20,465 bases of DNA from the NCBI GenBank assembly GCA_003427395.1, contig BFEA01000289.1, positions 1,383,610-1,404,074 of the forward strand, written 5' to 3'. Source of the DNA: Chara braunii (Eukaryota > Streptophyta > Charophyceae > Charales > Characeae). This document shows positions 1 to 8,897 of this stretch, piece after piece. Every line of letters begins with the position of its first letter. Position 1 is the stretch's first letter. The translations under genes were made by a program, and so were the position numbers. Under the pieces are notes generated by a model. It saw only the letters and a list, made by a program, of their open reading frames with translations, did no database searches and was not told where the DNA came from.

Positions 1-95
1 CAGACCACCCAAACTTATGGAACGCGTCTGGTTCTCCAGGCAATTCAAAAATAAACATAGCACTGGGCCTTCCCAAACTTATGGAACTGGCCCAG
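1..95. repeat. Two tandem hairpin repeats with a shared CCAAACTTATGG loop
   Basis: The loop motif CCCAAACTTATGGAAC occurs at 8-23 and again at 72-87, 64 bases apart. The first copy is closed by CAGAC (1-5) and GTCTG (26-30). The second is closed by CTGGGCC (63-69) and GGCCCAG (89-95), a perfect 7-bp stem. The two stems are unrelated in sequence but each is self-complementary, while the loop is the same. The first copy touches the window edge and its stem may extend further. No function can be assigned. Confidence 0.75.
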
Positions 96-348
96 CCTTT
101 AGTTGACCCAGTCAAACTTCATNCAAAACNACCTTTCTCCCACCCTTCCCCCAGATGCAACCCCACAATCTGCTTTCAGTCAAACAAAGAAGNTGAAACT
201 GACATTATACATGCGTTCCTTTACTTATTNTGGTTATGTCCTAAAGAGAAAACAAAAATCATAGGGACAGGCATGCNTACNCCAATCAAATCTACAGGGG
301 GAATAGGCAAACATGGGTATAGTGGGTTATACAGATAGAGATAGTTTT
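96..348. other. Unassigned stretch with Ns
   Basis: Six ambiguous bases lie in this stretch. I see no coding signal or repeat that I can support, apart from a weak inverted pairing at about 102-119 next to the preceding hairpins. Confidence 0.5.
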
Positions 349-406
349 CCTGATGGTTCCCTGCTTCCAGAACCTCGCCTAGGTTCCTGCAGAGCTCCCG
401 CAATCG
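349..406 (-). repeat. Conserved hairpin element, copy 1 (possible ORF fragment)
   Basis: Read on the minus strand, this matches 10099-10156 on the plus strand. The outer parts (CGATTGCGGGAGCTCTGC and GGGAACCAT, minus sense) are nearly identical, while the centre differs. The centre forms a hairpin in both copies. Here the arms on the plus strand are 368-375 and 381-389, giving 8 bp with one bulged base and a 5-base loop. In one frame this copy reads RLRELCRNLGEVLEAGNH and the other copy RLRELCQSSGGTLEAGNH, with no indel and with third-position differences in the LEAGNH part. It could therefore be a decayed coding exon or a structured repeat. I do not recognise a protein family. Confidence 0.6.
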
Positions 407-1411
407 GTGGGCTGACTCCCCACAGAGTCTTGTTGCGGTCTTACGGGTTGCCATCCCGCCTGCCGCCTTCCTCTCAGAACTGGATTAGACTTAGAGTAAG
501 AAAGGCAAAAGATAGGGGTTTCAAACGCTCGAGATACAAGAGGGGGACAACTCAACTCTCAGGAGAGGGCCTTGATACCTTCGCTCGCTTGAGGGCCCCG
601 CAATGGCGGTCAAACAGCACAGCAGCTTGGTCAACCACAAGTCAAACTGTTCAACTCAATCTTTCTGACGACCTCCCAAATCGCAACAATAACCCCTTTG
701 CAACTCTAGCCACTCTTCTAAGTCTCCACACTACCGCCTTCCTCGATGGAACTGTAGCCCTCCGGCTCCGGATAGTTGTCGCCGCAAGTCGCCTATAGTT
801 ACCAGGTAATTCGACAGCAAACCCCTGTGGAGAGGGCCGCACACAACTAGCAGCAACAACTATGCTGCCCCATCGCTCCCTCTTGCTGTTCTGCCCGGTA
901 AAGTGAACAACATTTTGACCAATAACTAGGCCTGCAGTTTCCTTAGCTTGGGTAACGTACCAGCAAGCAGGTAAGCCTCCAACCTTGCTGCTCACCCCCT
1001 CTCTTCTTGTTGTCCTGCGTAGTAGAAAGAGCAGTACAGCGGCGAACAGGCAAGCATGTACCCTCTCGGCTGGCTCTCAACCCAAGCGTGCGGGCCACAA
1101 GCAATCCTGCACCTTCACGGCCGGCTGGCTGATGCGCCGTCCGACAGTTAGCGACATCGCTGACCAAAAGAAGGTGAGCCTGCAGCCCCGCAGCTTCTTC
1201 ATTCGGTAGGAGGCGTTGTACCTCGGCCAGCAGCCAAATCTGCACCACGTGGCTGGCCTCACTCCACCGTCACTGATAGGATGGCTACGCACGGACCTAC
1301 AGGCAAGTCTCCCCTTCGCAAGGGTTGCCGGCCGAATCACATCTAGTCATCAGATGGAGACTTCTACGAACACCGCCATGACTACAGCTATAAAGACTCA
1401 CGGAGGGGCTG
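407..1411. other. No gene recognised; one dispersed motif
   Basis: Mixed-composition sequence with open frames on both strands but no recognisable domain. The motif GGTAAGCCTCCAACCTTG near 970-987 matches 17 of 18 bases of a motif near 5873-5890, inside the GT hairpin array, so a piece of that family appears to lie here. Confidence 0.5.
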
Positions 1412-1449
1412 TTCATTCCGTTTTATAGGATGAGCCCAATCGGAATGAA
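1412..1449. repeat. Hairpin related to the 5.4-6.2 kb array
   Basis: TTCATTCCG (1412-1420) pairs perfectly with CGGAATGAA (1441-1449) around a 20-base loop. The loop carries ATAGGATGAGC, which is an arm motif in the 5569-6022 hairpins, whereas TTCATTCCG lies in the loop of those hairpins. The stem and loop pieces have therefore swapped roles. GGAATGAATCTTC at 1442-1454 occurs again near 1976-1989. Confidence 0.65.
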
Positions 1450-2189
1450 TCTTCTGCTTGAACACGGCCAGATGCACTACAGCTCGCTACCGTAGCCCGC
1501 TCCTCGGCTCACCCCACATCGCCACCTTAGTTCAACAGGTGCGTACCCTTCCTCTCTCTCCCTCTCTTATATGCACCCTACTGCCGTCCATGCTCGTCCT
1601 CCCACCTCGCTACTAACAAGTATCCAAGTGTACCTTCCGCCTGAATGCGGGCAGATACATGCCAGTCGAGGTAGCGAAGGGTGTCAGCGAGCGGATAACT
1701 ACGGACCACATGCAGATAGCGGGTAAGGCAACGATCAGCTGATCGAGACGACCACCGAGATGGAGACGACCACTACTGATTGACACCTGCGATCATGAAG
1801 GCTAACGTGACGACGTACCCCTCGACAGCAAGGATGTGGCGATGCTTACGTCGATCAACAACTTCACAGCAGCAACCTGCTGGAACGACTGTAGTGATGG
1901 TGGCACCCACATTTACCTTTAGTCATGATGCGTGCGTCTACGACCGCATCCTGCTACGTACTAACAGTGCAATAGGGGAATGAATCTTCCTGTAAGGCAC
2001 GAAAAGATTCATCGTCTGACTGCCAATTCCTCCCGCGCTTCCGCCAGTCGCCCTCTTACACTTTGCGCGCAGCTTGTAACATCAACACGACTAAACTACT
2101 AACTCTATTCTAAATCTAACCCCTCCATCTAACTCGCATCGGGGCAAAAACCCCCATTTACCATCTCACTTCGTCCAATATCGTTAACA
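1450..2189. other. No gene recognised
   Basis: Contains a short pyrimidine run near 1551-1567 and one further copy of the GAATGAATCTTC motif at about 1978-1989. No credible coding region is seen. Confidence 0.5.
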
Positions 2190-2720
2190 ACTGACGAGGT
2201 GCATCTCTTCCCTCGCACCATCACCAGTTCTTCTGCGCAGTCCAAACCTTTACTAACTTCTAACTTACTACCCCTCCACTCAAACTGACTTCGCAGTTGA
2301 TTTCGTCCGACCCCAAAATGTCGGAATACCATCTTCCCCCACCCGTCCTCATCAAGAAACGGGTGAAATCGTCCTCTTCTCCCCTCGCTCCTCCATATCC
2401 TAGCGCACGCCTCTTCCTTTCTACCCCCCATTACACTCCGCTATTTGCCGTTCCGCCTTCACCATTGAATTCGCCCGGGGCCAAAACTATGAAAACGCCT
2501 CTCCCCTCACCCGTTTTTGTTAAGAAACGGGTGGGAGCTATCCTTTCGCACGTCCTCTCCTTCCTCGCCGCTTCCCGCCATAGCTCCACGGACCTCCTTT
2601 CTCTACTAACTCTAACTTTACTAAGCTAACATCGAAACTAACCTTACGACTAAGCTCGCCTACTATCTAAACCTCAGTTTTGATCTTCGTGCCCGATCTC
2701 ATCAAGGATCGGGCAAGACC
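2190..2720. repeat. Pyrimidine-rich tandem repeat with covarying hairpins
   Basis: Three hairpins lie at 2340-2365, 2508-2533 and 2690-2715, 168 and 182 bases apart. The first two are closed by CACCCGT/ACGGGTG and the third by TGCCCGATC/GATCGGGCA. Their loops are related: TCATCAAG in the first and third, TGTTAAG in the second. Sequence just upstream of each hairpin (A/T-rich, then CTCCCC-like) also aligns. A weaker fourth hairpin, GGTGC (2198-2202) with GCACC (2215-2219), lies about 140 bases upstream and may be a diverged unit. Confidence 0.7.
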
Positions 2721-2794
2721 TTCGTTCTTCCCTCTGCTACACCACCGCCTAGCTCCGCCATCGTCTTCAGTTCTCACCTCTGCGCGCGCACCAG

Positions 2795-3060
2795 ACCCAT
2801 TTTTCCGTCCGGGTTCATTCACTGCCCGATGCTTCGCTTCTCGTCTCCTACACTTGCTGCTAGCGCAGCACCTGGTAGTAGCCAGCCGTCCCCGCAACGC
2901 CCTAGCACTGTCCGCCCGGATGCTCCCTTGTCCATCCTATCGTCCTCCCCTTGAGTGTACCTGGCGCACATCCGCGTCGGGTTCATCCCCCTCCTTTTCG
3001 CTTGCCCTCATCCGACACCCCCCTGTCTTTCGCCGGTTGCTGCTAGCGCAGCGCCTGTTG
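2795..3060. repeat. 183-bp tandem repeat with a GCTGC-TAGC-GCAGC hairpin
   Basis: GCTGC-TAGC-GCAGC occurs at 2856-2869 and at 3039-3052, 183 bases apart. It is preceded in both cases by TCCG-N-GGGTTCAT and by CTTCGCTT-like sequence. The first copy has a 6-bp perfect stem (2855-2870). The spacing is close to the 182-base step between the hairpins at 2508 and 2690, so this may continue the same array. A 287-codon open frame crosses the region but follows the repeat and shows no domain. Confidence 0.6.
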
Positions 3061-3600
3061 CCTCGCCTCGCCGTTCTTACCACCGGCCAGCGAGCGCCTC
3101 AGCGCAGCGGCCCTTCCATCTGCTGCGTAGTGTTACCCGGCCCAATGCTACCGGCTGGCACAGTGTTACCGGCCCCGGCACTTGGCCGGAATCGCCCACC
3201 TGCTGGTGGGTGCTGTACCGCGTGTTTTCTTCTGCCACGGTCCGCCCAAGCAGGGCTTGTCACCCCTTTGGTTCCCCAGCGGCTTTACTTACGCACCTCT
3301 CATAGCAACACCCACTGCTGGGGGCGCAGACTTATTGAGGGCCCGACAACGAGGGCCCTGGTGGTAGTCAATATTCAAATGAGAACTTTGAAGACTGAAG
3401 TGGGGGAGGGTTCCGTGGAAACGGTGGCTGCAGCCAGTACCGCTGCGGACATCTGCCTGGTGCCCCCTCGTGGGATCCAGTGGGCCTGTGCACACTCAAG
3501 ACCTCTCCCGGCAGCTCGCGGCTGGCCGTCGGTGCACTCGTAGCGTCCTCGACCGCCGTGACGGCCAACAGTGGCCGGTGTCACGTCCAACCTTCGAAAA
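3060..3600. repeat. GC-rich block with short repeats and hairpins
   Basis: AGTGTTACC followed by GGCC-rich sequence is repeated at 3129-3137 and 3162-3170. Perfect hairpins are CCCACC-TGCT-GGTGGG at 3195-3210 and AGGGCCC/GGGCCCT at 3338-3359 with an 8-base loop. No protein domain is recognised in the open frames here. Confidence 0.55.
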
Positions 3601-3776
3601 GTCAAAATATAAAATTAAGTAATAATGATAACAAAAAAAATAAACAATGTTTTTAAAAGTTTTTAATCGTCAAAAATATGACGACGAGGAAAGAGGAACC
3701 ACTAGCACGTTCTGACGCCGCCGGACCCTCAACCCTTCGGTCTCCTTCGCGCTACTCTGATCGCGCTGTCGGAGCT

Positions 3777-3796
3777 GATACCCTTACAAGGGTATC
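3777..3796 (-). repeat. TACA/TGTA-loop hairpin, copy 1
   Basis: GATACCCT and AGGGTATC form a perfect 8-bp stem with loop TACA (TGTA on the minus strand). The reverse complement of about 3760-3800 aligns with 13786-13822, including GCGGATACCCTTGTAAGG and the following CCGACAGC. It is one of two dispersed copies and resembles the hairpins at 11414-11437 and 11499-11523. Confidence 0.75.
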
Positions 3797-4235
3797 CGCT
3801 CATGATTTTGTAGTCGACACAACATCGGCGTCAACAGACAGGCTGAAGACGGCTAAACACGGGAAATGAGGCAAACCCCTCAACCGCTATGGGCGAGAAG
3901 GTTTTGCCAGCGCAAGCGCTAGAACATGGCGCACACAAACTAAAGTCGATGGTTAAATTTTTTTTTGGATGTTCGCCCGCCTTGTCGTGGCGAATGCAGA
4001 AAGATTAATGGATTAAAAATTTTGAAAGACCACGCGCGTCACTTTGAACCACGCAAAGAATTGGAGAAGGGTTAGTAATTAAACCGCCGGCCACAGAGGC
4101 CGGAGGGTTAGTCTAACGAAAGGAAGTTGAAAACGACACATCGGGATAAAGCATCAAAACGCGGTACGGAGCGGGGATAAATATATTCCGCCCCCTCCCC
4201 CCGGCTTGGGTAAGATAGAAAGTTAGTGTACACCC
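3797..4235. other. No gene recognised; scattered hairpins
   Basis: A perfect CCGGCC-ACAGA-GGCCGG hairpin lies at 4087-4103. TTCGCC and GGCGAA pair near 3973-3995, and AGCGC-AA-GCGCT lies near 3911-3922. A T-run sits near 3958-3966. Nothing coding is supported. Confidence 0.45.
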
Positions 4236-4612
4236 CGGCCTTATGGCCGAGGGAGCCAGAGTGGGACGCGCTGTCTAGCACGCTAAGGCAGCACCAGTCA
4301 GTACAAACCTAAATCAACCGTAGGGAACGGGCCGTGGGCCTGTTATACTTGGAAAGCCGAGTCCATGCTCTACTTATGGCTGAATAGCTCTTGTTCTAAC
4401 CGAACAAGGAGCTAGCCTAATAGGTATAGGCACAAATTATCAAGGGATTGAACTAGGGGACGAATCCCTCCGGCCTTTGGGCTAGCTCCTTTTTGACAAG
4501 GAGTTTTCTTTAGTTTTACCCCGCGCTCGGTCTGGCGGGACTCGAACCCGTGACCTTGGTATAAGAGCTAGTTACAGTTAGAACCCGTTGCGACAAATGG
4601 CACAACAGGGGA
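4236..4612 (-). mobile_element. tRNA-derived SINE-like element with structured body
   Basis: On the minus strand a Pol III A-box-like TGTCGCAACGG (4595-4585) is followed by a perfect B box GGTTCGAGTCC (4548-4538), at tRNA-like spacing. The piece around the B box resembles the 3' half of a Lys- or Arg-type tRNA (CTCTTAT...AAGGTCACGGG, then the T-loop), but the acceptor and anticodon stems do not pair, so this is not a functional tRNA. Downstream, 4386-4503 is strongly structured. AAGGAGCTAGCC (4406-4417) pairs perfectly with 4480-4491, AGGGATT/AATCCCT pairs within that loop, and CTCCTT/AAGGAG pairs at 4486-4503. The 3' limit near 4236 is a guess; no A-tail or target-site duplication was identified. 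Confidence 0.6.
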
Positions 4613-5022
4613 GTTAGTAATTGAGTCATTTTTCGTTTTTTTTCTTTTTTTTTTCGTTATTTAGTTAGATTCGGTTTCTTTTATTTATTTCGTTATTTTG
4701 TTAGATTCATTTTTCTACTGTTATTTTCTTCTCGTTTATCCGCCCCCGTAGGTGGTTTTTCATATATTCACATTGCTGAATCTGTCTCCGAAAGCGGACA
4801 GATTCAGTAAGAAGTGAGTCAAGGGGTTATGTAGCAGGAGTCCTTGCGATCTTGATCGCGCAGGAACCGTGTGACCGCGAGGGGCTCGAAAGAAGGGAAG
4901 TGGCCGTCACGAGTAGGAGGAGGGGCAATCGGGAGATTACCTCACGGGATAGCGCAAGCCGGCAGAGGTGCGCGCGGAGCAGCAAAGACGGCAGGCAAAG
5001 CATCACAGAAGGGAGGCGCACG
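4613..5022. other. T-rich stretch and an 11-bp perfect hairpin
   Basis: A T-rich region (4629-4740) is followed by CTGAATCTGTC (4776-4786) pairing perfectly with 4797-4807 around a 10-base loop that itself can form TCCG-AAAG-CGGA. No gene is recognised. Confidence 0.5.
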
Positions 5023-5160
5023 AGACAGAAGAGGGAGAAGAAGAAGAAGAAGAAGAGGAGGAAGAAAGAGGAAAGGAGAGGGAGGAGAAGAAGACGAGGA
5101 GGAAGAAGGAGAAGAAGAGGGAGAAGAAGAAGAAGGAGAAAGAAGAGGAAGGGAGAGGGG
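5023..5160. repeat. GAA/GGA purine microsatellite
   Basis: About 135 bases are almost entirely A and G, with runs of GAA and GGA. Open frames here encode only Lys/Arg/Glu runs and are an artefact of the repeat. The tract ends at ACTTACC, a splice-donor-like GGTAAGT on the minus strand. Confidence 0.9.
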
Positions 5161-5424
5161 AACTTACCTCCCCCTGCTGTCGATGATGGCGCTGTGAGGT
5201 CAGGCCCGTCGATGCCGACTTGTTAGAATGCGCGTTGTGACCATCGTACCCGTGGTGTGGTCGCGATATGCTGGCCATCGTGGCAGATCAGGCTGCATTG
5301 ACTGAACAAGGAGCCGCCATCTGTCAACTGCAACGACGACAACAACGGCGCCGAAGGGGTGTGAGAACAGGTAAGTCTTCGAACTCGCGTCGATCTCACC
5401 TACTTCCAGCAACAAGGTGATCTT

Positions 5425-5654
5425 GATAGAATGAATCTACCGCAACAACGGGGAAGTATACACTATGGCGGGTGTGTGTATGTGAACGTATATGAGTGTG
5501 TGTGTGTGTGTGTAAGAAAGAGGGAGTGCTGAGTCTCCAACCCGCCGCTCGCCGCACGTTACTTGGAGCGATAGAATGAGCAAATCAAAGAGTGGCGGTG
5601 TATATTTCCACGTTTCAGCGGAAGATTCATTCCGTTTTTGCTCATCCCATCGAT

Positions 5655-5689
<35 letters not shown>

Positions 5690-5832
5690 AAGAGGGAGTG
5701 CTAAGTCTCCAACCCGCACCACACCGCACGCTACTTGGATCGATAGAATGGGCTAATCGAAAAGTGACAGTGTATATTTCCACGTTTCCGCGGAAGATTC
5801 ATTCCGCACTTGCTCATCCTATCGATGGAGTA

Positions 5833-5868
<36 letters not shown>

Positions 5869-6020
5869 GGACGGTAAGTCTCCAACCTTGGCCTACAGCT
5901 AAGTATCCCACCCGCACCTCACCATACGCTACTAGGATCAATAGAATGAGCAAAATCGGAAAGGGACTGTATATTTCCACGTTTCAGCAGAAGATTCATT
6001 CCGTTTTTGCTCATCCTATC

Positions 6021-6058
<38 letters not shown>

Positions 6059-6250
6059 TGTGTGTGTTAACAGCGTGGCAACTTCACGCTACTTTCGCCG
6101 AGAGGAGGACCCAAATCGAATGAATCCCCCGCTACAATATGAAAATATACACCACCACCTGTTACCGCCCGTTGTCGCGCCTTCGCCCCGGCTTGCCCGT
6201 GGGATGACCATTCATGAGTGCATGTGTGTGTGTGTGTGTCAGAGAGAGAA
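5425..6250. repeat. Tandem array of long hairpins, each abutting a GT tract
   Basis: Three related units carry inverted arms at 5569-5584/5637-5652, 5739-5754/5811-5826 and 5938-5960/6000-6022. In the third the 23-base arms have only three mismatches. The arms contain ATAGRATGAGCAAA. The loop carries TATATTTCCACGTTT and GAAGATTCATTCCG. Each right arm is followed at once or nearly so by a GT tract (5656-5685, 5833-5848, 6024-6066). AGTCTCCAACC precedes the left arm in each unit. Inverted partial copies of the loop (GAATGAATC...TATACAC) flank the array at about 5430-5464 and 6118-6153, also with GT tracts near (5471-5512, 6223-6239). It may be a tandemly amplified MITE-like or foldback element. 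Confidence 0.75.
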
Positions 6251-6794
6251 AAAAAAAGAGGAAGGAAACTTACCGTGTTCGTTGTTGATCGTCGTCGTTG
6301 TAGTCAGGCAATCAACCCCCTGAATACGATACTCGTTCATTCTAGCTGAACCTGGCCGGAAAGATGGCTTGAATACATTTAATTTTATTTTTATTATGTT
6401 ATCATTAATATTATTGTTGTGAGGTGGTGGTTGTCGATTGATGATAACTGGATGTGGGAGAAGGAGCATGCCCGTGGGGAAGATGAGGGATCAAGAGAGG
6501 GGAAATGAGATGAACACGAGGGAGGAGAGATACACCTGGAAGTAAATGATGACCGTGTAAAGGAGAAGAAGAAGGAGGAAGAAGGAGAAGGTTCTGAAGA
6601 AGACGATAAAGCGACGACGATAATGACTTAGAGCTCGACAACAGTAACTAGATAACCACTGCGATAATCAAGACAAACGATGGATACGATCGCTACGATG
6701 ACATGCCAATCCTCGCAAGTCATTCCCTTCGTCATAAGTGGTAGGATGTCACGAGTAAAGAGGGATAGGCACACACGGGAAGAAAGGTGATGAG
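6251..6794. other. No gene recognised
   Basis: AT-rich around 6375-6420 (ATT-rich), then purine-rich around 6480-6605 with a GAA/GGA patch at 6562-6600. No coding region or repeat family could be supported. Confidence 0.5.
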
Positions 6795-6844
6795 CATGGC
6801 AGGACACTTACCTGATACACCTGACATCCAAGAAGTTCAGCCTC

Positions 6845-6881
6845 CTGATGAGTCGGTGAAACTCCGACGAAACAGTTTGTC
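6845..6881 (+). ncRNA. Hammerhead-ribozyme-like core (helix I not found)
   Basis: The invariant hammerhead core is present. CTGATGA (6845-6851) is followed by helix II GTCGG/CCGAC (6852-6856 and 6864-6868) with loop TGAAACT, then GAA (6869-6871) plus A (6872). A minimal helix III ACA/TGT (6872-6874 and 6878-6880, loop GTT) and the canonical GTC cleavage triplet (6879-6881) follow. This layout fits type I hammerheads with very short helix III, as known from Penelope-like elements and animal retrozymes. The bases just before CTGATGA and just after GTC do not pair, so helix I is missing locally. The copy may be degraded or rearranged, and self-cleavage is unproven. Confidence 0.55.
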
Positions 6882-6947
6882 ACAACCCCTCGTTGTTGTC
6901 CTCTTCTCTCTCTCTTCGCCCACGGTTTACCGGGCAGTTCTGTTTGA

Positions 6948-6995
<48 letters not shown>

Positions 6996-7007
6996 TTAGT
7001 CAAGTGG

Positions 7008-7060
<53 letters not shown>

Positions 7061-7153
7061 CGTGAAATAAAGCCGCCCTGCGCTATGCTGAAGGGGGCGA
7101 ATGATGGTTCTTTGGATGCACGTGGCATCTGTGTTTGGGGAACGAGGTTGTGA
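6880..7153. repeat. Long-range inverted repeat around AT microsatellites
   Basis: TCACAA plus CCTCGTT (6880-6885 and 6888-6894, separated by CC) is the reverse complement of AACGAGGTTGTGA at 7141-7153, giving 13 paired bases with a 2-base bulge. It encloses AT tracts at 6949-6995 and 7012-7050 and a GT tract at 7050-7060, and begins at the end of the hammerhead-like core. Whether it is functional is unknown. Confidence 0.5.
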
Positions 7154-7462
7154 ATATAGCGATAGACATACCTGGTGCTGGAAGCGTGCGGCACTGGCCG
7201 CTGTGTGCTCGTACTTCGGAAAGCTATTATAGGCTAGTTAGGATTTGCCGCATGTAGTCTGAGCACCGACCGCCAGATAGGATATCAACTTGGTTCTTCG
7301 TCAATGATGATGATGGGACTATTTCAGCTTTGTCAATTATGAACTCTTGGGGTGTTCTTAATTGGTGAGATGCTGCTGAGGTTCGAGGTCAAGACTATCT
7401 GGTCTCATGTGAATATTGTTGTTTGATTGCCGGAGTTCGCTATTTCTCACCTTCCTTGCCTA
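7154..7462. other. No gene recognised
   Basis: Ordinary mixed-composition sequence; no domain, repeat or strong hairpin seen. Confidence 0.45.
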
Positions 7463-7552
7463 CTAATATTATTATTATTATGATTATTATGATTATTATG
7501 ATTATTATTATTAGTATTAGTATTTAATATTAATATTAATATTATTATTGTT
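7463..7552. repeat. ATT/GATTATT microsatellite
   Basis: Imperfect run of ATT with interspersed GATT and AATATT units. Confidence 0.9.
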
Positions 7553-7925
7553 GATAAAAGCAGACTCGCTTTCATTTGCACTTCTCATACATGCAAATAG
7601 TAACACAGCAAACTGGCGCCAGCGCCCACACCAAACTTAGAGATATGACAACCAAGAACACAGTTTGGATGCAACTCGCATCAACATGTTGTGAACATTC
7701 CAACTCTCGTAACTGTGGTCAACACCTCTGTTCGCTAACACTTCCACTCCGGGGCACCCTGGATTCCCCACGCACACACTCTGCAATGATCACATTCACA
7801 TGCCTATCACTATCTACGGCCACCGGCTAACACTAACTACTAGCAGCTATGACTGCGTTAACTCTCTCAGCCTACTTCGTCTTAGGGCGCATCTGCAGAA
7901 CACCTCGCACGAGTCACTGAGACAG

Positions 7926-8440
7926 CGCGTTCGCATGGCTTCCGCAGGAATGAATGAATGACTGTCCGCTGCCTCTTGATGAATACTTCGGAGACTCGTT
8001 GGTCTGCCCTTTGCCATCGGGCCATGGTGCTCACAGTCCCCCGTGGCACTTGCTGGACCGGACTGGGACTGACTGGACCTTACCGCTGACTAACTGTGGA
8101 TTCGCTGCTAACCTACCGTAGTCGTACTGCGATTGCACTGCAGTTTACTCCACCACTTGACTCACCACTTGCCCACTTGCTGACCTTCTAGAAGGACTAC
8201 AGCTACGCTTCTGGTACTCGCTAAGATTCCTACTCTATAGATCTACAGATCGAACCCCTGCTTCCTGTGGGACCCTACGACAAACTATTAACTGTTACAA
8301 ATACACGGGTCGCAGGTTCGACTCTCGGGGTCTGCACAGGTACTATACATGGGTAAAGTAAGGTATGGGGATCAAATCCCGGGATCTGCATCTGCCTCTG
8401 CCAAGGTGAAAACCGTTTCATGGCTCGGAGGAAGCAAGAG
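7926..8440 (+). repeat. Duplicated unit of about 1 kb, copy A
   Basis: This aligns in order with 8935-9440. Shared anchors are GAATGAATG (about 7952 and 8973), GGTCTGCC..TTTGC, ACAGTCCC..TGGYRCTTG, GACTGGACC, TACATGGGT and AACCGTTTCA (about 8409 and 9378), with an offset near 970-1020. Both copies end in GA-rich sequence. Within copy A, two tRNA B-box-like pieces (GGTTCGACTCT near 8313-8323 and GGATCAAATCC near 8368-8378) are each followed by CGGGRTCTGCA, showing a further small internal duplication. No intact tRNA fold or A box was found. No protein domain is recognised. Confidence 0.6.
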
Positions 8441-8859
8441 TGAAGGGAAGAAGGGTGAGGGGTTGTGCAAACAAGAAAGTTGGGGTGAGACTGCTACTAG
8501 CAAGAGAGGGAGAGAGAGAGAAGAAGGGGGGGAAGCGTAGTCAGAGGCGGACGAACAATCAAGATGACACAGACAAGACAGACCAACAAGACTGAGACAG
8601 GCAAATACGGAGAGAGAATGCGAGAAAGAGACACTGAACCGGGGAGAGAAGAGAGTCACCTACCGTGGATGCAGTTGCGGGTATTGGGTTACTGAATTCT
8701 GCGTTGCCAAACGGACGGTGACTGAATCATCGAGACTGACGAATGCAGAGTCTTGACGAGGGTTCTAAGTTGCGCACGTCTGGACTCTACATCTCTGGTC
8801 ACCAGTGTGGACTTAGTCCAATCCCCCAGTCTGTGACCGTGTGCATGCACGTGCGAGAG

Positions 8860-8897
<38 letters not shown>

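Noticed and set aside
313-798. 161-codon plus-strand open frame
   Set aside because: Starts antisense to the 349-406 element, has unremarkable composition and no domain.
1343-1352. Second hammerhead start, CTGATGA on the minus strand
   Set aside because: No helix II and no GAAA follows.
2680-3543. Longest open frame, 287 codons on the plus strand
   Set aside because: It runs through GC-rich, stop-poor tandem repeats and hairpins, and the LLLAQ motifs are translations of the GCTGC-TAGC-GCAGC hairpin. No domain is recognisable.
4852-5226. Lys/Arg/Glu-rich open frames
   Set aside because: Direct product of the GAA/GGA microsatellite in three frames.
8308-8400. Possible tRNA genes at two B-box-like motifs
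   Set aside because: No A box at proper spacing and the T stems pair poorly.
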